Positions 9,051 to 16,266 of a stretch of 34,983 nt of DNA are shown here, in pieces. Source of the DNA: Oscillospiraceae bacterium (GTDB taxonomy: Bacteria > Bacillota > Clostridia > Oscillospirales > UBA929). The notes under the pieces are model-generated. The model had not been told where the DNA came from. It saw only the letters and a program-made list of their open reading frames with translations, and searched no databases. The position numbers were made by a program, and so were the translations under genes. The stretch covers positions 1 through 34,983 of the forward strand of contig WRCJ01000004.1 of NCBI GenBank assembly GCA_009784085.1. Reading direction: 5' to 3'. The stretch's first letter is position 1, and the number at the start of each line of letters is the position of its first letter.

Positions 9051-9160
9051 GGCCTGCCCCTCCCCTCTCTCCTCTCGACGCGCATCGCAAACGCGCATCG
9101 TTCATGATAAACTAACTCTATACGGTATCGGCGTAGTAACTGCGTAGCGATTGCGGCGTG

Positions 9161-9197
9161 GGCGCTTGCGCCGCTCGCAGGCGGCGGCGCAAGCGCC
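9161..9197. promoter_or_regulatory. 13-bp hairpin between flp and tadE
   Basis: GGCGCTTGCGCCG and CGGCGCAAGCGCC form a perfect 13-bp stem with an 11-nt loop. No U-tract follows on the minus strand, so it is not a standard terminator. Placed just after the major pilin gene, it could protect the pilin mRNA 3' end or partly attenuate the downstream genes. Confidence 0.7.
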
Positions 9198-9218
9198 ATG
9201 TTGGCCGAGCGGCTGATC

Positions 9219-9437
9219 TCAGCCTTCCTTGATGGCATTATTGGCGCTAGTCTGGATTGTGCCGAACAGCGAAGCGAGTACTTTCTCGATCTCTTTTCTA
9301 AAAAAAACTGCCAGCAGAATTGCAATGCCGCATAAAACGACGATGGCGACGATGTTGACCTCTCCGTTTTCCTTTGTGAAAAACGACTGCATCTTCGCGC
9401 GCGCGAGGGTGGCGCACACCCTGAGGCTTCCGAGCAT
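9219..9437 (-). CDS. flp: Flp-family type IVb pilin
   Basis: This 72-residue protein is the probable major pilus subunit. It has a short basic leader, the ENGEVNIVAIVVLCGIAILL stretch (residues 23-42) typical of Flp1-like pilins, and a short tail. The Gly before Glu (G25-E26) marks the likely cut site of the A24 peptidase; Glu at +1 rather than +5 is the clostridial Flp1-like pattern and differs from proteobacterial Flp. The best ribosome binding site of the operon (AAGGAGGTGA at 9444-9453, six bases before the ATG) precedes it, which fits high expression. It lies between tadC and tadE in the same operon. Confidence 0.85.
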   Translation of the reverse strand: MLGSLRVCATLARAKMQSFFTKENGEVNIVAIVVLCGIAILLAVFFRKEIEKVLASLFGTIQTSANNAIKEG

Positions 9438-9443
9438 TTTTCT

Positions 9444-9453
9444 TCACCTCCTT
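9444..9453 (-). promoter_or_regulatory. Full-consensus ribosome binding site of flp
   Basis: AAGGAGGTGA is fully complementary to the 16S rRNA 3' end at ideal spacing. It stands out from the weaker sites of the other Tad genes and suggests that the pilin is made in excess. Confidence 0.85.
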
Positions 9454-9481
9454 CTCTTATAAAATATATATCAATGATGAT

Positions 9482-10351
9482 CTACCCGCCCATGTTCCCG
9501 AAGATCGGCACGATGATCATGATCAATATCCCGACAAACATGATGCAGATGGGGATGAGCAACTTGCTGGCCGCTTTTTCCCCCTGCCTCTTGATGACAT
9601 GCTTCTTCATGCCCCAGACCTCTTTGCTCTGTTCTTTGAGGAAAAAGGCCAGTTCGCTGTTGCCTTTGATAAGGCCTTGCACCAACGTGGAGGTGAACTT
9701 TTTGATCTCGGGAATGACGCATCGCGTGCCGAACCCGAACAGCGCGTCCACTTCGGAGACGCCGTTTTTCATCTCGTCGACGCATTTTTGCATCTCGGCG
9801 TACAGCACGGATTGCCCCGTATACGCCACCGTTTCCCACGCCTCGCGCAGAATCATGCCCGCGTTGGTCAGCAACGCCAGCTTGGAGATGACCTCGGAGA
9901 AATCCCGCAGCATCTCTTCGGATCGCTTGCGCATCCTCTTGCCGACAGCCGTGCCGAAATAATAGTAGGAAGCCCCCGAGAAAGCGAGCATCACGGCCAA
10001 GGCCGTCACATCGTTGGCCAATCCGTACACCACGAAGGACATGACGACCAAGGTCATCGCGATGGTGATCTTCTGCGCGTATACGACGCGGATGTAGTAG
10101 TCCGCGAACCGGTCCCCGTAGAGTATGGAGACTTCGCGGCGCAATTTGCGGTCGCCCTTGGATTTGTACGGGTACTTGAGCATTTCCACCAGCGCGTAGC
10201 CGACGAAGTAGATCTCCCGCAGCGGGAACCCCTTCCCGTCGAGCGTCGCGAACAGCCCGGCGCGCCTGTACCCCACGACGAACAAGCCCAGCCAGCAAGT
10301 CAGGAAGAACGCGCCGATGCCAAAAATAATCAGATTGGTAACCGTAAACAC
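9482..10351 (-). CDS. tadC: TadC-like inner membrane platform protein
   Basis: The 289-residue product has a type II secretion F domain in its C-terminal half (FSEVISKLALLTNAGMILRE and following) flanked by membrane helices at about residues 5-27, 95-130 and 262-285. TadB and TadC form the membrane platform that the TadA ATPase drives during pilus polymerisation. The start is a GTG at 10351, with AGGGGG about ten bases upstream; no ATG fits the frame there. It is 12 bp after tadB and about 45 bp before flp. TadB and TadC are paralogues, and I assign C by gene order. Confidence 0.88.
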   Translation of the reverse strand: MFTVTNLIIFGIGAFFLTCWLGLFVVGYRRAGLFATLDGKGFPLREIYFVGYALVEMLKYPYKSKGDRKLRREVSILYGDRFADYYIRVVYAQKITIAMTLVVMSFVVYGLANDVTALAVMLAFSGASYYYFGTAVGKRMRKRSEEMLRDFSEVISKLALLTNAGMILREAWETVAYTGQSVLYAEMQKCVDEMKNGVSEVDALFGFGTRCVIPEIKKFTSTLVQGLIKGNSELAFFLKEQSKEVWGMKKHVIKRQGEKAASKLLIPICIMFVGILIMIIVPIFGNMGG

Positions 10352-10363
10352 CGCATTGGCCCC

Positions 10364-11227
10364 CTATACCTTGATATTCAATACCATCTTGCCCACATAA
10401 TGCGCAACGATGAACAGCACAATTGCCACCGTGGTCGACGCGATGCCCGTCACTGTCGTGAAGTTGGCCGAGAGTTCGGGGCTCAACATCTTGAGCATGC
10501 CGACAATCGCGATGGGCATCATGACCATGATGTTCTGCTCGGTCTTGCTGGCGGTGACGACCGTGTCGATCTCTTCCCGTATCTCCATTTTGTCGGTGAG
10601 TATCTCATGCGTGGCGCGGATGACATCCTTGATGTTCCCGCCCATCCGAAAGCAGATCTGGAACACATTGGCGAAGCTGACGATGTCGTCGATGCCGCTC
10701 CTGTGCCCGAAATCCTCCAGCAAGTCCTCGATGGCCACGTTGTTCGCCACACCGGACAGGATCACTTCCAATTCGTTGAGGATGAACGCGTCTTCCTCAT
10801 ATTGCACTTTGAGGTCGCCATGCACCGCTTTGAAGGAGTCCGGCACATTCTTCCCGGCGCCCAGCGAGGTATTCAGGGCCTCCAGCATATCGCGGAATTG
10901 CGAATTCAACTTCCTTTTTCGTTTCTGGATGATCTGCGACACCCGGATCGGGAGGAATTTAATGCCCGCGATCAGACCCGTCACCCCGACGAAAAACGTA
11001 TTCAGGACGTACGTCGTCATCGTCGGATTGCCAAATTCGTCCAGCCCGATGCCCCCGTAGAAGAGGTAGCCCACGGCCCCGCCTACGCCAAACCCGATGA
11101 GGAAATATAGGATCTTCTGCGGCAGCGACATGTAGTAGACCTTGTAGTTGAGCGTGCGCATATTGGTCGCGGATTGGTAATACTGCGGCTGTTTCTCCGG
11201 TTTAGGTCCCTTGGTAAATAACCCCAT
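10364..11227 (-). CDS. tadB: TadB-like inner membrane platform protein
   Basis: The 287-residue product has a cytoplasmic N-terminus, two membrane helices (about 35-62 and 66-90), a type II secretion F domain (FRDMLEALNTSLGAGKNVPD, then FGHRSGIDDIVSFANVFQIC) and two C-terminal helices (about 225-280). Together with TadC it should form the platform for Flp assembly. It starts 16 bp after the tadA stop, and AGAGGTG precedes the ATG. Residue patterns are conventional. Confidence 0.88.
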   Translation of the reverse strand: MGLFTKGPKPEKQPQYYQSATNMRTLNYKVYYMSLPQKILYFLIGFGVGGAVGYLFYGGIGLDEFGNPTMTTYVLNTFFVGVTGLIAGIKFLPIRVSQIIQKRKRKLNSQFRDMLEALNTSLGAGKNVPDSFKAVHGDLKVQYEEDAFILNELEVILSGVANNVAIEDLLEDFGHRSGIDDIVSFANVFQICFRMGGNIKDVIRATHEILTDKMEIREEIDTVVTASKTEQNIMVMMPIAIVGMLKMLSPELSANFTTVTGIASTTVAIVLFIVAHYVGKMVLNIKV

Positions 11228-11243
11228 CGTTACACCTCTGATT

Positions 11244-12482
11244 TCAAATGGTTATTTTGGCGCCGGCCAATTGCAGCTTCAGGACGTTTTGCAGGGGATT
11301 GTCCGTGCGCGTGAGGCTACCCGACACCCGATCTAGCGTCGATTTCTCATCTTCCTGGAAAACAAAGAGCGGATTGAGCCGTATTTCGCCGTTCTCGTAT
11401 CCCAGGATCTCCGTGATCTCCATGGTCTTCCGGGAACGATCTCGCAACCGGGACAGATGGATGATGATATCCACCGCCGACGCGATTTGCTGCCGTATGG
11501 CCTCGAGGGGCAACCCGTTCGCCCCCTGCAAGACCATGGTTTCCATGCGGCTGAGCATGTCCCGCGTCGAATTGGCATGTCCCGTGGACAGCGATCCGTC
11601 ATGCCCCGTGTTCATCGCCTGCAACATGTCCAAGGCTTCCCCGCCGCGCACCTCGCCGACCACGATGCGCTCCGGCCTCATGCGCAGCGAGGTCTTGATG
11701 AGATCGCGTATCGTGATCCGCCCGGCGCCGGCCGAGTTGGCGTTCCTTGTTTCCATGCCTATCAGGTTGTCGATGCCCTTGATCTGCAGCTCGGCCGAAT
11801 CCTCGATGGTGATGACGCGCTCGTCCTTCGGGATATAGTTGGACAGGGCGTTGAGGAATGTGGTCTTGCCGGATCCCGTGCCGCCGCTGATGAAGATATT
11901 GAACTTGGCGCGGACGAGCACCTCCAGCTTATCGGCGATTTCCCGGGTGATGGATCCGTATTCGATCAGCTTTTCTATGGTCATCGGCGTCTTCGAGAAT
12001 TTTCGGATGGTCATGGTGGGGCCGCATAGGGCGATGGGAGGCAAGACCACGTTGACACGGGAACCGTCGGGCAGGCGCGTGTCCACGATGGGGTTGGCTT
12101 GGTTGACCTCGCGCCCCGCCAGGCCGACGACGCGCTGGATGACATCCTCCAGCCTCCGTTGGCTTTCGAACTGCTTGTCCAGTTTGCTCAGTTCCCCGTT
12201 TTTTTCGATAAAGACGTTTTCAAAGCCGTTGATCATCACCTCGGTGATGGAATCGTCCAAGATGATGCTGTCCAACAGGCCGAGGCCCCTGATGCCGCTG
12301 AATACCTGCCGTACCATCGACACCATCGTATCGATGGGGCAATACTCGTCCCCGACCCGGCACTTTACCAGCTCTTCGATCTTTTCTTGGAGTTCCTCGT
12401 CGCTGAGCGTGCTCAACGGAAGGGTTTCCGTGATATATGCCTTGACATGGGCGACGGTCTCTTCCCATTTACCTTCGTGCAT
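11244..12482 (-). CDS. tadA: TadA/CpaF pilus assembly ATPase
   Basis: The 412-residue hexameric secretion ATPase should power Tad pilus assembly from the cytoplasm. An N-terminal domain (about 1-150) is followed by the RecA-like core: Walker A GGTGSGKTT at about 200-208, RIVVGE Walker B at 272-277, and the His box GHDGSLSTGHANS at 293-305. The start is the ATG at 12482, preceded by GAGGGGGAG; a TTG 15 bp upstream in the same frame is less likely. It begins 15 bp after the tadZ stop. All catalytic motifs are intact, so the pilus motor is probably functional. Confidence 0.95.
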   Translation of the reverse strand: MHEGKWEETVAHVKAYITETLPLSTLSDEELQEKIEELVKCRVGDEYCPIDTMVSMVRQVFSGIRGLGLLDSIILDDSITEVMINGFENVFIEKNGELSKLDKQFESQRRLEDVIQRVVGLAGREVNQANPIVDTRLPDGSRVNVVLPPIALCGPTMTIRKFSKTPMTIEKLIEYGSITREIADKLEVLVRAKFNIFISGGTGSGKTTFLNALSNYIPKDERVITIEDSAELQIKGIDNLIGMETRNANSAGAGRITIRDLIKTSLRMRPERIVVGEVRGGEALDMLQAMNTGHDGSLSTGHANSTRDMLSRMETMVLQGANGLPLEAIRQQIASAVDIIIHLSRLRDRSRKTMEITEILGYENGEIRLNPLFVFQEDEKSTLDRVSGSLTRTDNPLQNVLKLQLAGAKITI

Positions 12483-12497
12483 GACGCTCCCCCTCAA

Positions 12498-13568
12498 TTA
12501 TAGGACCTCTGTCAGTTTCTGAAATACGCCCATCCCTGCCAGCTGCGCCACGACATCTTTGGCCGCCGCGTGTTCGTACCGGGGCGCCCCGCCGATGGAT
12601 CGGATATCGTCGCCCAGGGTTTTCCCGGTTTTGTTGCTGAATTTGTTGTAGAACACGCAGATGCGCGGCAGCAAGGCCATGCCGGTTTGCTGCTCGACAA
12701 TCTCCATGGCCCGGTAGACGCGGGCAAACTTGGCGTTTCCCAGCGCCTCCCCGTCGCAGACAAAAACGATGGCGGCCGACTGGCGGAAGATCTCCATGGC
12801 GTACTCGCCCATGGAAAAGTCGATATCGATGACGATGGCGTTGTAGCGGCCCGTCAACCTGATATCGGCCAGCAGTTTCTTTGTATCCTCGATTTTTATC
12901 GCCATCATATCCAGCGCGGTGGGGGGGGACGCATAGAAGAACACGCCGGATTCGTCCTGCCTGACGCCGCTTTCCAGTTTCAGGGACAGGTTGGGTTTCT
13001 TGCTCTTGATCGCGAAGAGGATATCGCCGAAGTCGGACTGCCCCTCGCCGGCAAAGAAGGATTCCGCGCCGCCAAAGGTCTCCAAGTTGAGGTACAGCGT
13101 CCGTTGCCCCATGGCCGCGAGGGTTTTGGCGCATGCGGCGGCGGAAACCGAGCTGCCGCAGCCACCGCTCGCGGACACAAATGTGATGGTCCGCACCGCG
13201 GTGTCGGAGTCCATCCTCAGCCCGACGGCATCGGAGACGCTGTCGGCATAGAGTTCCAGAATGGCTTTGTAGAGGGACTCGGCCCGCTGGTACTTGCAGA
13301 CGGCCGGGCAACCGCGAAAAGCCTCGATATCAGGCGATTCCACCAAGTAGGCAAAACCGCAGTACCGGGGCAGTTTCGATATATCGATGGCAAAGCTGTC
13401 GGCTGCGAGGAACACGTTGATCCTCGCGCCCGCCATGCCGGAGAGTGCGGCGTCCCAATCGGAAAAGGAATAGATCTCCAGCTTTTCCGGGTATTTGCTC
13501 GTAAAGGCATGGGAAATGCGTTGCAAGAAGTTTGCGTCCGCGTCGAGTATGGCCAGTCTGATTCTCAT
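12498..13568 (-). CDS. tadZ: TadZ/CpaE-like localisation protein with degenerate P-loop
   Basis: The 356-residue protein has an N-terminal receiver-like domain (about 1-105, RLAILDADANF) and a C-terminal MinD/ParA-type fold (from about 126, TITFVSASGGCGSS, and later AIVIDIDF). In ParA/MinD the loop is KGGxGK[ST]; here it reads SGGCGSS, so both signature lysines are missing. TadZ proteins of Tad pili are known to have atypical loops and to place the machinery at the cell pole. The start is the ATG at 13568 after GAGAGGAAG; the frame runs 23 codons further upstream without a better site. It is the first gene of the Tad operon. Confidence 0.88.
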   Translation of the reverse strand: MRIRLAILDADANFLQRISHAFTSKYPEKLEIYSFSDWDAALSGMAGARINVFLAADSFAIDISKLPRYCGFAYLVESPDIEAFRGCPAVCKYQRAESLYKAILELYADSVSDAVGLRMDSDTAVRTITFVSASGGCGSSVSAAACAKTLAAMGQRTLYLNLETFGGAESFFAGEGQSDFGDILFAIKSKKPNLSLKLESGVRQDESGVFFYASPPTALDMMAIKIEDTKKLLADIRLTGRYNAIVIDIDFSMGEYAMEIFRQSAAIVFVCDGEALGNAKFARVYRAMEIVEQQTGMALLPRICVFYNKFSNKTGKTLGDDIRSIGGAPRYEHAAAKDVVAQLAGMGVFQKLTEVL

Positions 13569-13857
13569 GTTCTTCCTCTCACATTCTTCAAGTGTTGGGG
13601 AACCGTGGGCGGCGCCCATTTCAAAAGGTAACCCCATCTGGCAAACCTTATTTGAAAATACCCATCCGAAAAAGTGCGCAACAATAACGCGGGTTCGCCA
13701 TTATCGAACCAGCTGATGAAAAATCACAACACAAAGATGTCAAAATATTGAGTTGTCGCTTGCATTGTCGCTTTCCTATCGGATTGTGTCTCGTTGCGTC
13801 TCGTTGTTGCGTCTCGTTGCGTCTCGCGCCTGTTTTGCGCCCAAACCTTCACCTCTA
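13569..13857 (-). promoter_or_regulatory. Long structured leader of the Tad operon
   Basis: About 289 nt separate the predicted transcription start from tadZ. The leader carries an array of CGAGACGCAA-like decamers (13784-13828), a smaller TTGTCGCT repeat pair (13753-13774) and a GGTTCG/CGAACC hairpin (13692-13710). No gene is seen in it. I could not match it to a known riboswitch class. Confidence 0.55.
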
Positions 13858-13863
13858 TGAACC

Positions 13864-13892
13864 ATTATAGCGAACATTCTTTCGGCTGTCAA
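13864..13892 (-). promoter_or_regulatory. Consensus sigma-A promoter of the Tad operon
   Basis: On the minus strand TTGACA (13887-13892) is followed after exactly 17 nt by TATAAT (13864-13869). Both hexamers are perfect consensus. A second TTGACA lies at 13913-13918. Confidence 0.85.
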
Positions 13893-13894
13893 TA

Positions 13895-13916
13895 CAATAT
13901 GTTGAAATATATTGTC
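13895..13916. promoter_or_regulatory. Possible operator upstream of the Tad promoter
   Basis: ACAATAT and ATATTGT form a perfect 7-bp inverted repeat with an 8-nt centre, three bases upstream of the -35 box and overlapping the second TTGACA. A regulator dimer could bind here; which one is unknown. Confidence 0.5.
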
Positions 13917-14007
13917 AAGAGCTACTTAAATTACACTATAGGTAATGAAACCACTGTGATAAATGCTATTTAATACGATATATCATGAAAGAATATACAT
14001 TATTTTA

Positions 14008-14037
14008 TTTACAAGGTTCGTCCATCCATGTTATAAT
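14008..14037 (+). promoter_or_regulatory. Promoter of the GltD-like gene
   Basis: TTTACA (14008-14013) and TATAAT (14032-14037) are 18 nt apart, about 37 bases before the GTG start. Confidence 0.65.
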
Positions 14038-14073
14038 CTCCCCATCGGGAGACAAAGAACCAAGGAGGACAAT

Positions 14074-15420
14074 GTGAATAAGCATATTGTAGACGACGCC
14101 CGCCGATGCCTCCAGTGCAAGAACCCGCTGTGCATACAAGGATGCCCCGTGGAAACGCCCATCAAGGATGCCATCCACTTGCTCCTGAGCGACGGCATCC
14201 AGCAAGCCGGCCGCCTGCTGTTTGACAACAATCCGCTGTCTATCGTCTGTTCCTTGATTTGCCCCCAGGAAAACCAATGCGAAGGCCATTGTATCTTGGG
14301 GAAAAAGGGCGTGCCTGTGCATATCAGCGCCATTGAGCAATATATTTCCGACTACTATCTGAGCCTTTATAAGCCGACGGCCCCGGCGCAGGGGCAGGAG
14401 CAGGGGAAAGCCGCTATCATCGGATCCGGCCCCGCCGGCATCACGATCGCGTTTTATTTGGCGCAAAAAGGGCATCGGGTCACGATCTATGACGGGAATG
14501 AGCGGATTGGCGGCATTTTGCGCTACGGGATCCCGGAGTTCCGCCTACCCAAGGGCATCTTGGACAGGCTGGGGCATGCGTTGGCCGGTTTGGGCGTAAA
14601 AATCAGGCCCAACACCACAATCGGCGCGAGCCTGAATTTGGACGAACTCTTTCGGGATGGTTTCGACGCGGTCTTCATGGGCACCGGCGTGTGGCGCCCC
14701 AAGAAGCTGGGCATCCAAGGCGAGAGCTTAGGGCATGTGCATTTTGCCATTGAGTACCTGCGCAACCCGGATGTCTACAACTTGGGCGGGCGCGTGCTCG
14801 TCGTGGGCGCCGGCAACGTGGCGATGGACGTAGCCCGGACGGCCCTCCGGCATGGTAGTAGCGAGGTCTGCGTCGCCTGCTATGGGGAGGAGTCGGCTGT
14901 CACGGCGCAGCCTGTCGAAATGGAGTACGCAAAGATCGACGGCGTCCGGTTCATCTTCAACAAAGCCGCCCTCGCGTTTACCGAGGAGGGCGCCCTGCTA
15001 GCCGACACCCGCGCTGTAGCGGACGGCACCCGCGCTGTAGCGGATGGCGTTGGCGCTGTAGCGGATGGCACCGGCGCTGTAGCGGATGGCACCGGCGCCA
15101 CTGCGGACGACACCCGCGCCACAGCGGACGGCGTCGGCGCCTTCGAGCTTGTCCCCGGGTCCCAGCAACTCTACCCGGCGGATTCCATCATTGTCGCCAT
15201 CGGCCAAGGCCCCAGGGCCGTCATCGTATCCTCCACAAAGGGCATCGAAGTGGGCGCGTCCGGCTTGGTCGTCGCCGACGATTCCGGCCGCACGACCCGG
15301 CAAGGCGTATTCGCCTCCGGCGACGTGGTGACCGGGGCGAGGACTGTGGTGGAGGCCGTGCGGCGATCGCGCCAGGTAGCCGGCGCGATGGATGCGTACA
15401 TCCGGGCGTTGAGGGGATAG
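14074..15420 (+). CDS. GltD-like NAD(P)H/FAD oxidoreductase with internal minisatellite
   Basis: This 448-residue flavoprotein resembles the small subunit of glutamate synthase and related NAD(P)-dependent electron-transfer proteins. An N-terminal [4Fe-4S] domain holds CLQCKNPLCIQGCP and CSLICPQENQCEGHC. An FAD-binding GSGPAG loop (near residue 113), the GGILRYGIPEFRLPK motif and a second nucleotide loop GAGNVAMD follow. The start is a GTG because AAGGAGG lies five bases upstream; the overlapping ATG is followed at once by a stop. Residues 311-352 are six copies of a seven-residue repeat (xRAVADG/xGAVADG) inserted in the NAD(P)-binding half, where relatives have a short loop. No large glutamate synthase subunit is nearby, so the partner and substrate are unknown. 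Confidence 0.85.
   Translation: MNKHIVDDARRCLQCKNPLCIQGCPVETPIKDAIHLLLSDGIQQAGRLLFDNNPLSIVCSLICPQENQCEGHCILGKKGVPVHISAIEQYISDYYLSLYKPTAPAQGQEQGKAAIIGSGPAGITIAFYLAQKGHRVTIYDGNERIGGILRYGIPEFRLPKGILDRLGHALAGLGVKIRPNTTIGASLNLDELFRDGFDAVFMGTGVWRPKKLGIQGESLGHVHFAIEYLRNPDVYNLGGRVLVVGAGNVAMDVARTALRHGSSEVCVACYGEESAVTAQPVEMEYAKIDGVRFIFNKAALAFTEEGALLADTRAVADGTRAVADGVGAVADGTGAVADGTGATADDTRATADGVGAFELVPGSQQLYPADSIIVAIGQGPRAVIVSSTKGIEVGASGLVVADDSGRTTRQGVFASGDVVTGARTVVEAVRRSRQVAGAMDAYIRALRG
15004..15141. repeat. 21-bp in-frame minisatellite in the GltD-like gene
   Basis: Six full 21-bp units plus a partial one, of the type GGCACCGGCGCTGTAGCGGA, encode seven-residue repeats ending VADG or TADG. Units differ by a few bases, so the array has had time to diverge. 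Confidence 0.92.
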
Positions 15421-15424
15421 TCAG

Positions 15425-15518
15425 GCCACAGGTTATTATAGGCGGGTACAGGCAACAGACCCTTACAGGCGGGAATGTATAGGCGGGGTTATGATTGGCG
15501 GGAATATTACAGGTGGGA
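15425..15518. repeat. Intergenic repeats reaching into the PRTase stop codon
   Basis: Units of the type TATAGGCGGG and ACAGGCGGGAAT recur about five times in the convergent gap. The last unit contains the stop codon and final residues of the phosphoribosyltransferase-like gene. No terminator is evident. Confidence 0.7.
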
Positions 15519-16142
15519 ATAGCCGAAAGCGTTGACCACGCCGTCGAGCTTGTGCTTCCCCGCGCACAGTGAGCAACTTTCCACTTGGTAACTGCGATAA
15601 TCGGGGATATCAGCGTTGGTGAAGATCGTGTTGATCGTATGCCCCTCGATTTCCGGAAGAATGCTGAACAAAGCGCAGACTCCCGCCGGGTGCCCCCCGT
15701 AATAATGGAGGCATTCCATGGCGCGGTGGACCGTGATGCCCGTGGATATCGAAGAGACAATCATCAGGACATTCTTGCCGCGCACCATGTTCAGGTTGCT
15801 GTCACGGAATATCAGGTGCCCCCTTGTGTTTTGCTCCGGGCGGATGACGCCCATGTCTTTCCCCGAATTGAGTATCATGCCCGGCTGGGTGAGCGCGTCG
15901 GCGATGAACGTGCCGATCATTTTGGTGCCATCCATGCAGAGGATGGTGTCGATGTCGATCGCGGTGTACCGCCCGGACAGCTCCGTGGCGATTTCCCGGG
16001 CCATTTTGAGCCGGTCTTTCGCTTGGTTGAGGTCGATGAAATAGTTGACATGGGAATGCCCGGTGGCAAAGTGCCCGCGGATGACATCGACAAATATCGC
16101 TTTCGAACGCCGTGAGACGATGACGCCGTGGACAGTACTCAT
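15507..16142 (-). CDS. Phosphoribosyltransferase-like protein
   Basis: The 211-residue product has a type I phosphoribosyltransferase fold, closest in appearance to orotate phosphoribosyltransferase-like proteins of clostridia. The PRPP loop region is VLMIVSSISTGITV (residues 125-138). The TG of the loop is kept, but the two acidic residues usual before it are Ser-Ser, so normal PRPP chemistry is uncertain. The C-terminus has a CSLC motif (190-193). It is transcribed away from the isomerase-family gene across a 124-bp gap with its own promoter, and AGGAGG precedes the ATG. It is not next to other pyrimidine genes, so the symbol pyrE is not given. Confidence 0.7.
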   Translation of the reverse strand: MSTVHGVIVSRRSKAIFVDVIRGHFATGHSHVNYFIDLNQAKDRLKMAREIATELSGRYTAIDIDTILCMDGTKMIGTFIADALTQPGMILNSGKDMGVIRPEQNTRGHLIFRDSNLNMVRGKNVLMIVSSISTGITVHRAMECLHYYGGHPAGVCALFSILPEIEGHTINTIFTNADIPDYRSYQVESCSLCAGKHKLDGVVNAFGYSHL

Positions 16143-16180
16143 ACAATACCCCTCCTAAGTTTATCAAATTCTTCAATCAC

Positions 16181-16209
16181 ACTATACCATACAAGCGGAG
16201 AGAAATCAA
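16181..16209 (-). promoter_or_regulatory. Promoter of the PRTase-like gene
   Basis: On the minus strand TTGATT (16204-16209) and TATAGT (16181-16186) are 17 nt apart, about 40 bases before the start codon. Confidence 0.6.
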
Positions 16210-16266
16210 ATCATAAGAGTAAGTCAATAAGTCTATAAATCTATAAGTGCGAAGGGGGATATCACC

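Noticed and set aside
9599..11110. Long plus-strand frame (503 codons) opposite tadB and tadC
   Set aside because: It mirrors the codon bias of the two T2SF-domain genes, has no recognisable domain, and is His/Asp/Arg-rich as expected for antisense frames of GC-rich genes.
12570..13631. Plus-strand frame of 353 codons opposite tadZ
   Set aside because: It has no domain or ribosome binding site and lies opposite a gene in a clear operon.
13784..13828. GACGCAA repeats in the Tad leader as a possible cyclic-di-GMP (GEMM-I) riboswitch
   Set aside because: The motif resembles the GACGCAAAGC part of GEMM-I, but the other conserved segments (CACGCACAGGGCAAACC) are absent and the motif is just part of a decamer tandem repeat.
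13963..14073. Upstream extension of the GltD-like protein from the ATG at 13963
   Set aside because: The extension would cover the promoter and lacks similarity to the family; the GTG at 14074 has an ideal ribosome binding site.
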